DNA of 44,449 nt from Chloroflexi bacterium bin125 (GTDB lineage: Bacteria > Chloroflexota > Dehalococcoidia > Bin125): the NCBI GenBank assembly GCA_002239025.1, contig MPNM01000024.1:1-44449 (forward strand), written 5' to 3'. Of the stretch, positions 31,418-38,939 are shown one piece after another; within the stretch, counting starts at the first letter, position 1; each line of letters opens with the position of its first letter. A program made the position numbers and the translations under genes. The notes under the pieces are model-generated. The model ran no database searches and was not told the DNA's origin. It saw nothing but the letters and a program-made list of their open reading frames with translations.

Positions 31418-31457
31418 GTATAGCGACTTTAGCCACGTATAGGCCAAATCGCTATAC
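31418..31457. promoter_or_regulatory. 9-bp inverted repeat around an AT-rich spacer
   Basis: GTATAGCGA (31418-31426) and TCGCTATAC (31449-31457) are exact complements 22 bp apart, with another TATAG between them. It could be an operator for a dimeric regulator. No regulator gene is nearby. Confidence 0.35.
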
Positions 31458-31620
31458 GCGACCATCCTTCGTTGATCGAGTGAACATCGAGGTTCGGACC
31501 GCGAACCAGAGGCTCTTGAGCTAGCAACCAGGGAGCCAGACCCACTCAGCCTTTCTTCAAGCCGAGGTCCCGCTCTTCGTCTGCTCCCCCCGCTAAGAGG
31601 CTGATGCACGACTCACATTC

Positions 31621-31650
31621 CCGTCCCCGCCCCCGAGCGGGGACCCGCTT
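31621..31650 (+). repeat. Type B palindromic repeat
   Basis: CCGTCCCCGCCCCCG, then AGCGGGGACCCGCTT. Intergenic copy of the unit in the CaiB linker. Confidence 0.75.
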
Positions 31651-31754
31651 TGGCTTGGCCGAGGCCGTTCTCGATGGTTCGTGCTGACCAAGTGTCAGCA
31701 GCAAGAATGGCCGCCGTGCGGAAGCCGGGGATTGTGCAGGCCCCCGCTCGGACA

Positions 31755-31913
31755 GGATGTCTCAGAAGTAAATTTTTCAGTCCCCGCTTCACGCGGGGAC
31801 CCGCTCGGGCGGTGCGGGCCATCTGGTGGTGGGTAACTCAACGGGGAAGGAGCAGGTCCCCGCGAGAAGCGGGGACTGAGATTCATCCAACTGGGTTGAC
31901 TGCTGAGACACCC
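31755..31913. mobile_element. 159-bp MITE-like element with GGRTGTCTCAG ends
   Basis: The left end GGATGTCTCAGAAGT (31755-31769) and the right end ACTGCTGAGACACCC (31899-31913) are inverted repeats with two mismatches. Inside lie two type B-like palindromes (31780-31806 and 31854-31881). There is no coding capacity. Flanking target duplication is unclear. A single GGGTGTCTCA end also occurs near 12918. Confidence 0.6.
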
Positions 31914-32042
31914 GATCGGAGGCGGGGGCGATTGAGAGATTATGCATCGGTCTTCCCCAAAGAACGCGGGGCGCGCCGCCACGCTTGCCTCGTGATTTGT
32001 GCTTCCATCTGAACGAGCTACATCAGCCATGACGGCCGAAGG

Positions 32043-32071
32043 TTATCCACTTTGTCCACAATTTATCCACA
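32043..32071 (+). promoter_or_regulatory. Three tandem DnaA-box-like nonamers
   Basis: TTATCCACT (32043-32051), TTGTCCACA (32052-32060) and TTATCCACA (32063-32071). The last is a perfect DnaA box and the other two differ at one base. All have the same direction. An AT-rich stretch follows to about 32160. The gap 31295-32182 holds no gene. Confidence 0.65.
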
Positions 32072-32107
32072 GAGCACGACTCCGAATGTAGATAAATCTT
32101 TCTGATC

Positions 32108-32137
32108 TTGACAAACCCGAACATATCTTCTCATAAT
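32108..32137 (+). promoter_or_regulatory. Sigma-70-type promoter for the portal gene
   Basis: TTGACA (32108-32113), an 18-bp spacer and CATAAT (32132-32137) precede AAGGAGG at 32171-32177 and the TTG start at 32183. This is the most canonical promoter in the window, in contrast to the leaderless genes. Confidence 0.6.
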
Positions 32138-32182
32138 CGATTCCATCTATTCGCACTGACATTCTGAGTAAAGGAGGGCGTC

Positions 32183-34219
32183 TTGCCCGCACTTGCACAA
32201 CCGACTGAAGCGCAACCTCAGGAATCGACGCCGGCGATTCTTGTCCGGTCCCTGTCGGAGGCCGACCTCAACCACATGCTGGACCAGCTTGGCGGCGGGC
32301 GATCAGCAGTTCGCGGCGCATTGAGCCGATTCTCGGCGTTGCATGAACGGATTCGGCATCGCGAGACTCACCTCTACAACACTCGCGAAGCCGATCCCCG
32401 ATTCTCGGCGCCGCACCTCGACGCCGAACCCTGGCAGACCGATTTGCCCAGACGGACGTGGTCGCAATTGCGACAGCGACTGACCGAGCATCCATTGCGG
32501 GTCCACGTCGAGCCGCCAGACAACTCGCCGACCGCTCGTCAGGCCGCCGACAATCTTGAGCACGTGCTTGAGCAGGGCTTACGGCAGGTCGAGGAGCGCT
32601 CGCAACTGTCCTTGCAGGCCGACCTCGGCTATGGCCAGGTTTGCCTCTGCTTCGGCGTCCTGCACTGGCAGCGCGCCGCCGACCGCTTGCCATCGCTGCC
32701 CGCTCGCGAGCAACGCGGCGCTCGACCCGACGATCCCGAGGAGCGTCGCCGCTTCCGACGGGCGCGTTCCGAGGACGGGCCGTCATTGCCCTGGATCGAG
32801 ACCGAGGAGAGCAGGCGCGACCGCGATCGACAACGACAGGCCGCCGCCGGATTCCCCTGGGACGTGGAGGTCATCCGGCCCGACCAGTTCGCCTTTGTCG
32901 AGGACCACGGTTCGGGCAATGGACTGGGCATCGCCGTCGTACTGCGCGAGGTCGGACTGTTCGAATATCGCGACCGGCTGCGCGATCAGGACGGACTCAA
33001 GCTGAGCATGTCCGTGATTGGTGGTGATGCGTCGTTGGGTGTCTCGCGAGCGGTCGATGCGCCGCTGCGACACGAGCCGTCCGGCGCCGGCTGGGGCGAC
33101 CGGGTGCGCGTCGCATCGGTCTGGACGCGGCACGAGTACTACGAACTGGCGGCGGTCGACCGCAACGCGCTCAAGACAACACAATCGACGAAGTCGAACC
33201 CGCGTCACGAATGGACGCTGATCAAGTCGCATCCGCATCCGTACGAGATGCCGCCGTTCGCCATCGCCGATGCGGACACGAACGATCATCCCGACATGGT
33301 CCGGCGCTGGGAGCCGACGATGGAGGGCATCTATCGGGCCAAGCCGGGTTACGACTACGAGCGATCGCTGGGCCGGTTCCTGGCCGAACAGACGGCAATC
33401 CCGCTCTACTGGATCCAGCTCGCGGACGGCTCCTGGCAGACCGATGATGACGGCAATCGCGTCGAACTGACCCCCGACGCCGCCTCAGCGCAAGCGCTGC
33501 CGCCCGGCGCCTCGCTACATCGGGTCGAGTTCCGCATTGATCCGGCGTTTGTCGAGTTTCTGCGCATGTCGCACGACGAGCTGATTGCCGCAGCGCCCGA
33601 TTCAGGGTCGGTGGAGCGCGGTGAGATTGGTCCAAACACGCAACCGCACACGCTAAACCTGCTGCTCGGCTCGCGCAATCTCCAGGTCCAGCAGCTCAAG
33701 CGCGCGCAGACCCTGGCCGTGCGCACCATGCTGCGCAACATGGCGCTGGTGATGTCGAAGCCGCTGGCCGAAGGCGGCTTCGGCGCACCGATCTGGGTGT
33801 TCGCCAAGGGCCATAACGGACGCGTCCAGCGTCGCGAGACGGTCTGCGTCGAGCCGTCGCGGATTCCTTCGCTGGACATTGATGTCTGGATCGATCCCTA
33901 CTCCTCCGCTCAGCGGATCGCCGTGCAGGAACACGGTCGGGCGCGACTCAACGATCCACTCGATCCACTGGACCAACGCGCCTATCTCGAGCAGTACATC
34001 GGCGAGGAACATGCCGACCAGGTGCTCGCGCGGCATCGTCAATGGCGTCTGGAACAGGCGCGATTCGAGCAGGAGGTTGCCCAACTCACGGGAGATCAAC
34101 CGCAGCCATCGTCGTCCAATGGCGGCCGCAGTGTGCCGGCGTCGAGCCGGCTGACAGGACATCTCAGTCCCCTGGGTTCCCTGACGGCGTCGGACGACGA
34201 CCGGACGGTCCGTCCCTAG
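32183..34219 (+). CDS. Phage portal protein
   Basis: The 678-residue protein starts at TTG 32183 with AAGGAGG 5 nt upstream. The N-terminal part has the portal-type pattern (a helix, HLYNTREADPRFSAPHLDAEPWQTDLP and a Q..L...P.RVHVEP strand). The central part contains the VIRPDQFAF.ED segment and a long helical stretch, and a C-terminal SVERGEIGPNTQPHTLNLLLG...QVQQLKRAQTLAVRTMLRNMALV. Portals form the ring at one capsid vertex. It is isolated from terminase and capsid genes, with selenoprotein and recF genes on either side. No tail genes follow. Confidence 0.72.
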   Translation: MPALAQPTEAQPQESTPAILVRSLSEADLNHMLDQLGGGRSAVRGALSRFSALHERIRHRETHLYNTREADPRFSAPHLDAEPWQTDLPRRTWSQLRQRLTEHPLRVHVEPPDNSPTARQAADNLEHVLEQGLRQVEERSQLSLQADLGYGQVCLCFGVLHWQRAADRLPSLPAREQRGARPDDPEERRRFRRARSEDGPSLPWIETEESRRDRDRQRQAAAGFPWDVEVIRPDQFAFVEDHGSGNGLGIAVVLREVGLFEYRDRLRDQDGLKLSMSVIGGDASLGVSRAVDAPLRHEPSGAGWGDRVRVASVWTRHEYYELAAVDRNALKTTQSTKSNPRHEWTLIKSHPHPYEMPPFAIADADTNDHPDMVRRWEPTMEGIYRAKPGYDYERSLGRFLAEQTAIPLYWIQLADGSWQTDDDGNRVELTPDAASAQALPPGASLHRVEFRIDPAFVEFLRMSHDELIAAAPDSGSVERGEIGPNTQPHTLNLLLGSRNLQVQQLKRAQTLAVRTMLRNMALVMSKPLAEGGFGAPIWVFAKGHNGRVQRRETVCVEPSRIPSLDIDVWIDPYSSAQRIAVQEHGRARLNDPLDPLDQRAYLEQYIGEEHADQVLARHRQWRLEQARFEQEVAQLTGDQPQPSSSNGGRSVPASSRLTGHLSPLGSLTASDDDRTVRP

Positions 34220-34274
34220 TCGAATTTCGCAGCTCACAGCTTGCAGGGAGTCCATCAACGAACAGGAGCTACCC

Positions 34275-34442
34275 GTGACGTCAACACACGACATCCGTTG
34301 CAACAACCCCAACTGCCCAAGCCGCCGGCACGCCGAACGCGGAGCGCTGGCCTGCCAGGTCGAGGACCACGAACAGTACATGACCATCGTCTGGAAGTGT
34401 CGTCGATGCAAGCAAGGCCAGCGAACGCCGCTGCCTCGGTGA
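34275..34442 (+). CDS. Small zinc-ribbon protein (Com-like)
   Basis: This 55-residue gene is too short for a usual gene list. GTG 34275 has AGGAG 7 nt upstream. The protein has RCNNPNC near the start and WKCRRCKQ near the end, which is a C-x4-C and C-x2-C pair, spacing about 30 residues. Small phage and host zinc ribbons such as Com of Mu have similar layouts. It lies 55 bp after the portal gene in the same direction, so it may belong to the same transcript. DNA or RNA binding is only inferred. Confidence 0.6.
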   Translation: MTSTHDIRCNNPNCPSRRHAERGALACQVEDHEQYMTIVWKCRRCKQGQRTPLPR

Positions 34443-34477
34443 AGCCGGCCGACCAGGGAGACCATGGCTTGAGCTCC

Positions 34478-34515
34478 AACTCCCTTCTCCCCCCTTGCGG
34501 GGGAGACGGGAGGGT
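34478..34515 (-). repeat. Type A-like repeat at the recF stop
   Basis: AACTCCCTTCTCCCCCCTT, GCGGGGGAGACGGGAGGGTT. It ends exactly at the stop codon of recF and may help to end that transcript. Confidence 0.6.
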
Positions 34516-35648
34516 TACTGCTCGTGAATCGTGCCATCTGTGATCATTAACGACGCGGTGAGGTCGGTGTGCGCGAACGGCACCACGCTGGCATCGGCCG
34601 TGGTCAGGATGACTTGCTCAGCGGTCGAAACCGCGTCGGCCGTCCGAGACCGGCGGGGCGGATCGAGCTCGCTGAACACGTCGTCGAGCAGCAGAATCGG
34701 AGTATCGCCGCCCTGCGCCTCAAGATAGTCAGCCTCGGCCAGCCTCATGCTCAGCGCAACCGCTCGCTGCTGGGCGCGAGAGGCGAAATTGGCGGCCGGA
34801 CGACCATCGAGGTCGATGAGCAGGTCGTCGCGATGCGGCCCGACGCTGGTCGATCCGCGCGCCAGGTCGCGCCGGCGCGACTCTTGCAGCGTCTGCTCGC
34901 GAGCAGGCGCATACGTCAGTTGCAGGATTTCGGCGGGATCTTCGGGAGAGCGCAGCGACAGATGCCGCTCGGCGGCATCGCTCGACAATGCGGACGCTGC
35001 ATCGGAACGGGCTCGCCAAATCGGCTCAGCGGCTGCGATCAGCAAGTCGTCCCATTGTTGAAGCTCCGATTGCGCCGCGCTTCCCTCGGCAATTCGTTTC
35101 AACAGCGCATTGCGTTGGGTCAGCGCTCGCTGATAGCGGCTCAAGTTCGAAGCATGCGACGGCATCAATTGGCCGATCGCGACATCGAGATAGCGCCGGC
35201 GCATCGCCGCCGGACCGGTCAACAGATCGAGATCAAGCGTGGTGAACTGTACGGCCCGAATCGCGCCGAGAGCGTCCGAGGCGCGACGCGCAACGCCATT
35301 CACGCGGATGCGCTTCGTCGTCAGCGGCGCCCCGCTGCGTTGTCGGGCGCTGCTTGCCGACCCACCGACACGCGCTGCCAACGCAACTTCGACCTCAGCC
35401 TGTCCATCAACGGTCTGCGCGGTCCCTGCGACGCGCATCACCTGCGGCTCAGGTGCATCCCAGCGGATCAACTCGCCCTCGGTTTGCGCCCGAGTCGAAC
35501 GCAACGCGGCGAGCATGTAGATCGCCTCGACCAGGTTGGATTTTCCCGCCGCATTTGCGCCGCTGATCAGCGTGATTCCGGGATCAAGCTCAAGCTCAAG
35601 CTCTGACCAGGAACGGAGGTTGGAGAGTTGCAGTCGAGTCAGGTACAC
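34515..35648 (-). CDS. recF: DNA repair and replication protein RecF
   Basis: The 377-residue protein has the SMC/ABC-type RecF layout: N-terminal YLTRLQLSNLRSWSELEL, Walker A GANAAGKS (30-37), the signature STSVGPHRDDLL and C-terminal ILLLDDVFSELD (Walker B and D loop). RecF loads RecA at gaps with RecO and RecR. GTG 35648 with a TACACT box 7 nt upstream is a leaderless-type start. The usual dnaA-dnaN-gyrB neighbours are absent. It is followed by a small type A repeat; DnaA-box-like nonamers lie about 2.5 kb away. Confidence 0.93.
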   Translation of the reverse strand: MYLTRLQLSNLRSWSELELELDPGITLISGANAAGKSNLVEAIYMLAALRSTRAQTEGELIRWDAPEPQVMRVAGTAQTVDGQAEVEVALAARVGGSASSARQRSGAPLTTKRIRVNGVARRASDALGAIRAVQFTTLDLDLLTGPAAMRRRYLDVAIGQLMPSHASNLSRYQRALTQRNALLKRIAEGSAAQSELQQWDDLLIAAAEPIWRARSDAASALSSDAAERHLSLRSPEDPAEILQLTYAPAREQTLQESRRRDLARGSTSVGPHRDDLLIDLDGRPAANFASRAQQRAVALSMRLAEADYLEAQGGDTPILLLDDVFSELDPPRRSRTADAVSTAEQVILTTADASVVPFAHTDLTASLMITDGTIHEQ

Positions 35649-35655
35649 ACGTCGG

Positions 35656-35661
35656 AGTGTA
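35656..35661 (-). promoter_or_regulatory. -10-like TACACT box of a leaderless start (recF)
   Basis: On the minus strand TACACT is followed by 7 nt and GTG 35648. Confidence 0.45.
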
Positions 35662-35669
35662 TGGGTCGG

Positions 35670-35897
35670 TCAGAGCACCACGATCAGAACCGCCACTACA
35701 CCGATAATGATCGCCGAAAACGCCACCCCTACGCGCCAGTTGTGCTCCTTGAGCCTGGCTTCCATGGCAAGCAAATCTGCAGTGGTCGGCAAACCATCGC
35801 GAGCCATTTCAGATGTCTGAGTAATCGCCCTGGCTTCAGCTTCGCCAAAGCCAGCGTTGCGCAAGTTGTCGAATGCGGCCAGAGGGTTGAACGCCAT
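35670..35897 (-). CDS. Small coiled-coil plus TM protein (DUF1640/CCDC90-like)
   Basis: The 75-residue protein starts at ATG 35897 (MAFNPLAAFDNLRNAGF). The part GFGEAEARAITQTSEMARDGLPTTADLLAMEARLKEH resembles the small DUF1640/MCU-regulator-like coiled-coil proteins, which end in one membrane helix, here GVAFSAIIIGVVAVLIVVL. The longer frame upstream is not likely. TACATT lies exactly 6 nt before the ATG. It lies 21 bp upstream of recF, in the same direction. Confidence 0.6.
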   Translation of the reverse strand: MAFNPLAAFDNLRNAGFGEAEARAITQTSEMARDGLPTTADLLAMEARLKEHNWRVGVAFSAIIIGVVAVLIVVL

Positions 35898-35903
35898 ATC
35901 CAC

Positions 35904-35909
35904 AATGTA
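35904..35909 (-). promoter_or_regulatory. -10-like TACATT box of a leaderless start (35897)
   Basis: On the minus strand TACATT, 6 nt, ATG. An ATATCCACA (35897-35905), close to a DnaA box, overlaps it, and an inverted TGTGGATAT lies at about 35938-35946. Confidence 0.45.
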
Positions 35910-36106
35910 TCGACCTCGTGAGACCGCGGGCAAACAATTGTGGATATCCGTTCTGCATAAGAAACGTGAGTAGTACCCCAAAGGGAACTTGTACCCCTCG
36001 TCGTTCCAGCACCGCCGCCACACTGGCGGCCTGCACAGATGGGGCTGAGCGTGTACCATGTTCCAAATTCACTTGCGGACGCCCCGCCAACCACTGGAGT
36101 GCATCC

Positions 36107-37153
36107 ATGGCCACCATTCAGCACGATGTTCCTGGAATCAACCTTGATTGGCTCAACGTTGATACCGACCAGGGCATGGAGATCGAGACCGGTCGCAAAG
36201 GCCTGACGCTGGAGACGATCAACCAGCTCACCTACGGCGTTGACGACCGCGACGAGGCACGCCAGCGTCAGTGGGCGCCGCGCGGCGCCGCCGCCGACCC
36301 CCGCTCTCCTTCGAACAGCGTCCAGCACCTGAACAAGGCCGACGTCTGGACCGAGTCCGCGATGCTGCTCTACGAAGAGGCGCTGCAGCGCCAGTGGTCG
36401 TCCGCTCGGGACATTCCCTGGGACACCATTGAAGAGCTGCCTCCCGATCTTGAGCACGCAATGTGTACGCTCTGCACGTTCCTGACCCAGGTCGAGTTCA
36501 TCGCCGGTGACGTGCCGGGTCGATTCATGGAGCAGATTCACCCCGAGTTCTTCGAGTCGCAGCTCTTCCTCGGCACGCAGTTGATGGACGAAGCGCGTCA
36601 CCTCGACGTGTTCCGCAAGCGCACGCTGATCAACGGCGGCGGCATGTCCGGTGCAGGCCTGGGCGCAGTCCAACTGCTCGGCTCCGATGACTTCACTGAG
36701 ATGACCGCGCTGCTCCACCTCGTCGGTGAGGGCTTCGTGCAGACGCTCTTCCGCATGGGTGAGCTGATTTCGCAGAACGAAGCTGAGAAGCGGATGTTCC
36801 GACTCTCCGCGCAGGACGAGTCGCGTCACCTCGCATTCGGTGTCACGCATCTCAAGTACACCGTCGAGACCGAGCCCTGGCGCAAGGAAGAACTGCACCA
36901 CATCCTCGACATGCAGGAAGCGCTGCTGACGCAGTCGCAGCAGACCTCGCTGACCACCAACCCGCTGACGGGTGAGGCGCTCGCCATCCTTTCCGGTGGC
37001 GGCATCGAGCACCTCGACGAGGGCTACAACATGGTCATGCTGATGCGTCGCAAGCAGTTCATTGAGTACGCTCACCGACTGGAAGTGATCGGGCTCGACC
37101 GCCACGACCGCTTCGCGCCGGAAGTGCTCTCCTTGCTTGGCGAAGACAACTAG
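36107..37153 (+). CDS. R2-like diiron protein, intact ligand set
   Basis: The 348-residue protein starts at ATG 36107, with GGAG 7 nt upstream. It has the six-ligand ferritin-like pattern of the ribonucleotide reductase R2 / diiron oxygenase superfamily: Glu130, Glu162-A-R-His165, Glu208, Glu238-S-R-His241 (seen). The spacing between Glu130 and the ExxH (32) is as in R2 proteins. No R1 gene is visible, and the sequence does not look like classical NrdB. It could be an R2-like ligand-binding oxidase or a hydroxylase component. The degenerate paralog follows 158 bp later. Confidence 0.75.
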   Translation: MATIQHDVPGINLDWLNVDTDQGMEIETGRKGLTLETINQLTYGVDDRDEARQRQWAPRGAAADPRSPSNSVQHLNKADVWTESAMLLYEEALQRQWSSARDIPWDTIEELPPDLEHAMCTLCTFLTQVEFIAGDVPGRFMEQIHPEFFESQLFLGTQLMDEARHLDVFRKRTLINGGGMSGAGLGAVQLLGSDDFTEMTALLHLVGEGFVQTLFRMGELISQNEAEKRMFRLSAQDESRHLAFGVTHLKYTVETEPWRKEELHHILDMQEALLTQSQQTSLTTNPLTGEALAILSGGGIEHLDEGYNMVMLMRRKQFIEYAHRLEVIGLDRHDRFAPEVLSLLGEDN

Positions 37154-37163
37154 ATTCATCGAT

Positions 37164-37208
37164 TCCCCTTTCTCCCCCTGTGGGGGAGATGCCGAAGGCA
37201 GAGGGGGC
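37164..37208 (+). repeat. Type A palindromic repeat between the two diiron-family genes
   Basis: CCCCTTTCTCCCCCTG, TGGGGGAGAT, GCCGAAGGCAGAGGGGGCC. It lies 11 bp after the stop of the first gene. Confidence 0.7.
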
Positions 37209-37311
37209 CTGGCGCGCGAACCAATGGGGTGATCGGTCGCGATGAGCGTCGGTCACCCCATTTTGCAATTGCCCAACTGGCACCACAATTCAGCAGGCAG
37301 AAGGTTTTGAC

Positions 37312-38550
37312 ATGGAACTGTCGACGATGACCAAAGTGCGCGCCAAGAAGGCGGGCTGGTCGGAAGATCTGATCGAGCGGATTGAAGCCTCGGCCGCCAC
37401 CGACCAACAGGTCGAGAATCTGGCCCGCGGCGAACTCAGCGAAGCCAAGATCAGCGGCTGGCTGGAGTTCATGGAGAACCACCCTGACAACCCGTTCAGC
37501 AGCGCGCCGTTCAACATCTTCAAGACCCCGGCCGAGATCGGCCTCAAGGCGACGCCCGGCCCCGACGGTCTGCGACTGCGCGACATTAACATCGGCAGCT
37601 ACGGTGTCGTGCCCGATCAGTGGGCTCTGCCAAACGACGCGCCTCGCGGCACCGAGTCGACCGGTCAGATCATGGCCGCCGGCTACTCGATCTTCGATAA
37701 GGCCGAAGTCTGGTCCGAAAACGCCGTCGACCTGTACGAAGACGCAATCAAGGACCGCTGGATCCCTGCGACAGAACTCGACTGGGAGAACGGCCTGGCT
37801 GAGCTACCGGAAGAGATGGAGCGCTCTGTCGGGCAGATCTGCACCATCTACTCCAACAACGGGCTCGTCGAGCAGAAGATCATCGGGCGCTGGCTCGAGG
37901 AAATCTCCTACGGCTTCCACGAAGTCAAGCTCTTCCTGGCGACGCAGGTCTACGACGCCGGCCGCAAAGTCGAGGTGCTGCGCAAGCGCGCCCTGATCAA
38001 CGGCGGCGGACTTGGCCAGGCGCCGCTGGGCCAGATCTATCGCGGGTGGTACCAGGGCCTCACCTTTACCGACATGATCATCGCGCTCGACGTGGTCTAC
38101 AAGAGTTACGAAGTCACGCTATTCGAGTCGGCCTCGGAGTGGGCGCAGACAGATGTCGAGCGTGACATCTTCGCCCTGATTGCGAAGGATTCGCGACGAC
38201 ACCTCGACTACGGTATCGCCCACCTCGATTGGTACACGCGCTACAAGCCCGAGGCGGACAAGCGGCTCAACATCCAGTTCCTTCGCGCCGAAGCCGCGAT
38301 GGTGCAGGAAATGCGGCTCTCAACCACCGAGCGCGAGGCGCTGATCGTCCTGTTGGCAGGTGGCGTCGAGAATCTCCAGGCCGGCGTCGACAAGTTGAAG
38401 ACGCTGCGTCAGCGGCAGTACGACTCCTACATGGAGAACCTCGCCTCAATCAACTTCGATCGACCTGCCGCACATCCAGGCCTCGTCGGCCAGATCAAGG
38501 ATCCGCTGGAAGGCGGCATCGTCGCCGTGCGGGCGGTGGCACAGAACTAG
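37312..38550 (+). CDS. R2-like paralog that has lost the diiron ligands
   Basis: The 412-residue protein has an N-terminal extension of ~60 residues and then aligns with the gene before it (KAEVWSENAVDLYEDAIKDRW, RKRALINGGG). At the six ligand positions it has Gly184, Ala216, Lys219, Lys264, Ser294 and His297. Only the last His is kept. The fold is probably the same, but iron cannot be held in the usual way. A loss-of-ligand partner is known for yeast Rnr4, which stabilises its R2 partner. A heterodimer is therefore an attractive but unproven idea. Confidence 0.72.
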   Translation: MELSTMTKVRAKKAGWSEDLIERIEASAATDQQVENLARGELSEAKISGWLEFMENHPDNPFSSAPFNIFKTPAEIGLKATPGPDGLRLRDINIGSYGVVPDQWALPNDAPRGTESTGQIMAAGYSIFDKAEVWSENAVDLYEDAIKDRWIPATELDWENGLAELPEEMERSVGQICTIYSNNGLVEQKIIGRWLEEISYGFHEVKLFLATQVYDAGRKVEVLRKRALINGGGLGQAPLGQIYRGWYQGLTFTDMIIALDVVYKSYEVTLFESASEWAQTDVERDIFALIAKDSRRHLDYGIAHLDWYTRYKPEADKRLNIQFLRAEAAMVQEMRLSTTEREALIVLLAGGVENLQAGVDKLKTLRQRQYDSYMENLASINFDRPAAHPGLVGQIKDPLEGGIVAVRAVAQN

Positions 38551-38618
38551 GCTCCGGACGCCCACGGCAATCAGGCGATACGGTCCTTTCTGTACACTCC
38601 AAGTAGAAGGAGTGGACA

Positions 38619-38906
38619 GTGGCGCAGATCTCGCTTCCCGAAGGACGCACAGTCGATCGGATGACGCTGGTGAAAGCGTTGATCCGGGGCAAGTTCGACG
38701 AGGATGCTGCCGAAGAGACCGCCAATGTCGTTACGACGATGGTGACTGAATCGACGCAGGGTCATGCCACGAATGAGGCTCTCGCAGGAGTTGAATCTCG
38801 GCTGGCGGCGCTGATTGCGCAGTCGGAGGCTCGCCAGATGCGTTGGATGATGACCGTCGGCGCGTTTGTGATCGCAGCGATCACAATCATCGACAAAGTG
38901 CTGTGA
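38619..38906 (+). CDS. Small coiled-coil plus TM protein
   Basis: The 95-residue protein has GTG 38619 with AAGGAG 9 nt upstream. It has a helical N-terminus (TLVKALIRGKFDEDAAEETANVV), an E-rich coiled segment (ALAGVESRLAALIAQSEARQ) and a C-terminal membrane helix (MMTVGAFVIAAITIIDKVL). The layout matches the gene at 35670-35897 and more loosely the three tandem genes at 22482-23306. A DUF1640-like role is possible. Confidence 0.55.
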   Translation: MAQISLPEGRTVDRMTLVKALIRGKFDEDAAEETANVVTTMVTESTQGHATNEALAGVESRLAALIAQSEARQMRWMMTVGAFVIAAITIIDKVL

Positions 38907-38939
38907 AACGATTGCCGCGTCCGCACTCTTGAATCAGCG

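Noticed and set aside
32043-32160. Complete chromosomal origin
   Set aside because: Only three boxes, no dnaA or dnaN nearby, and no skew data can be seen from one window.
35729-37159. A 476-residue open frame on the minus strand
   Set aside because: It lies antisense to the diiron gene and overlaps the small coiled-coil gene; no family match is visible.
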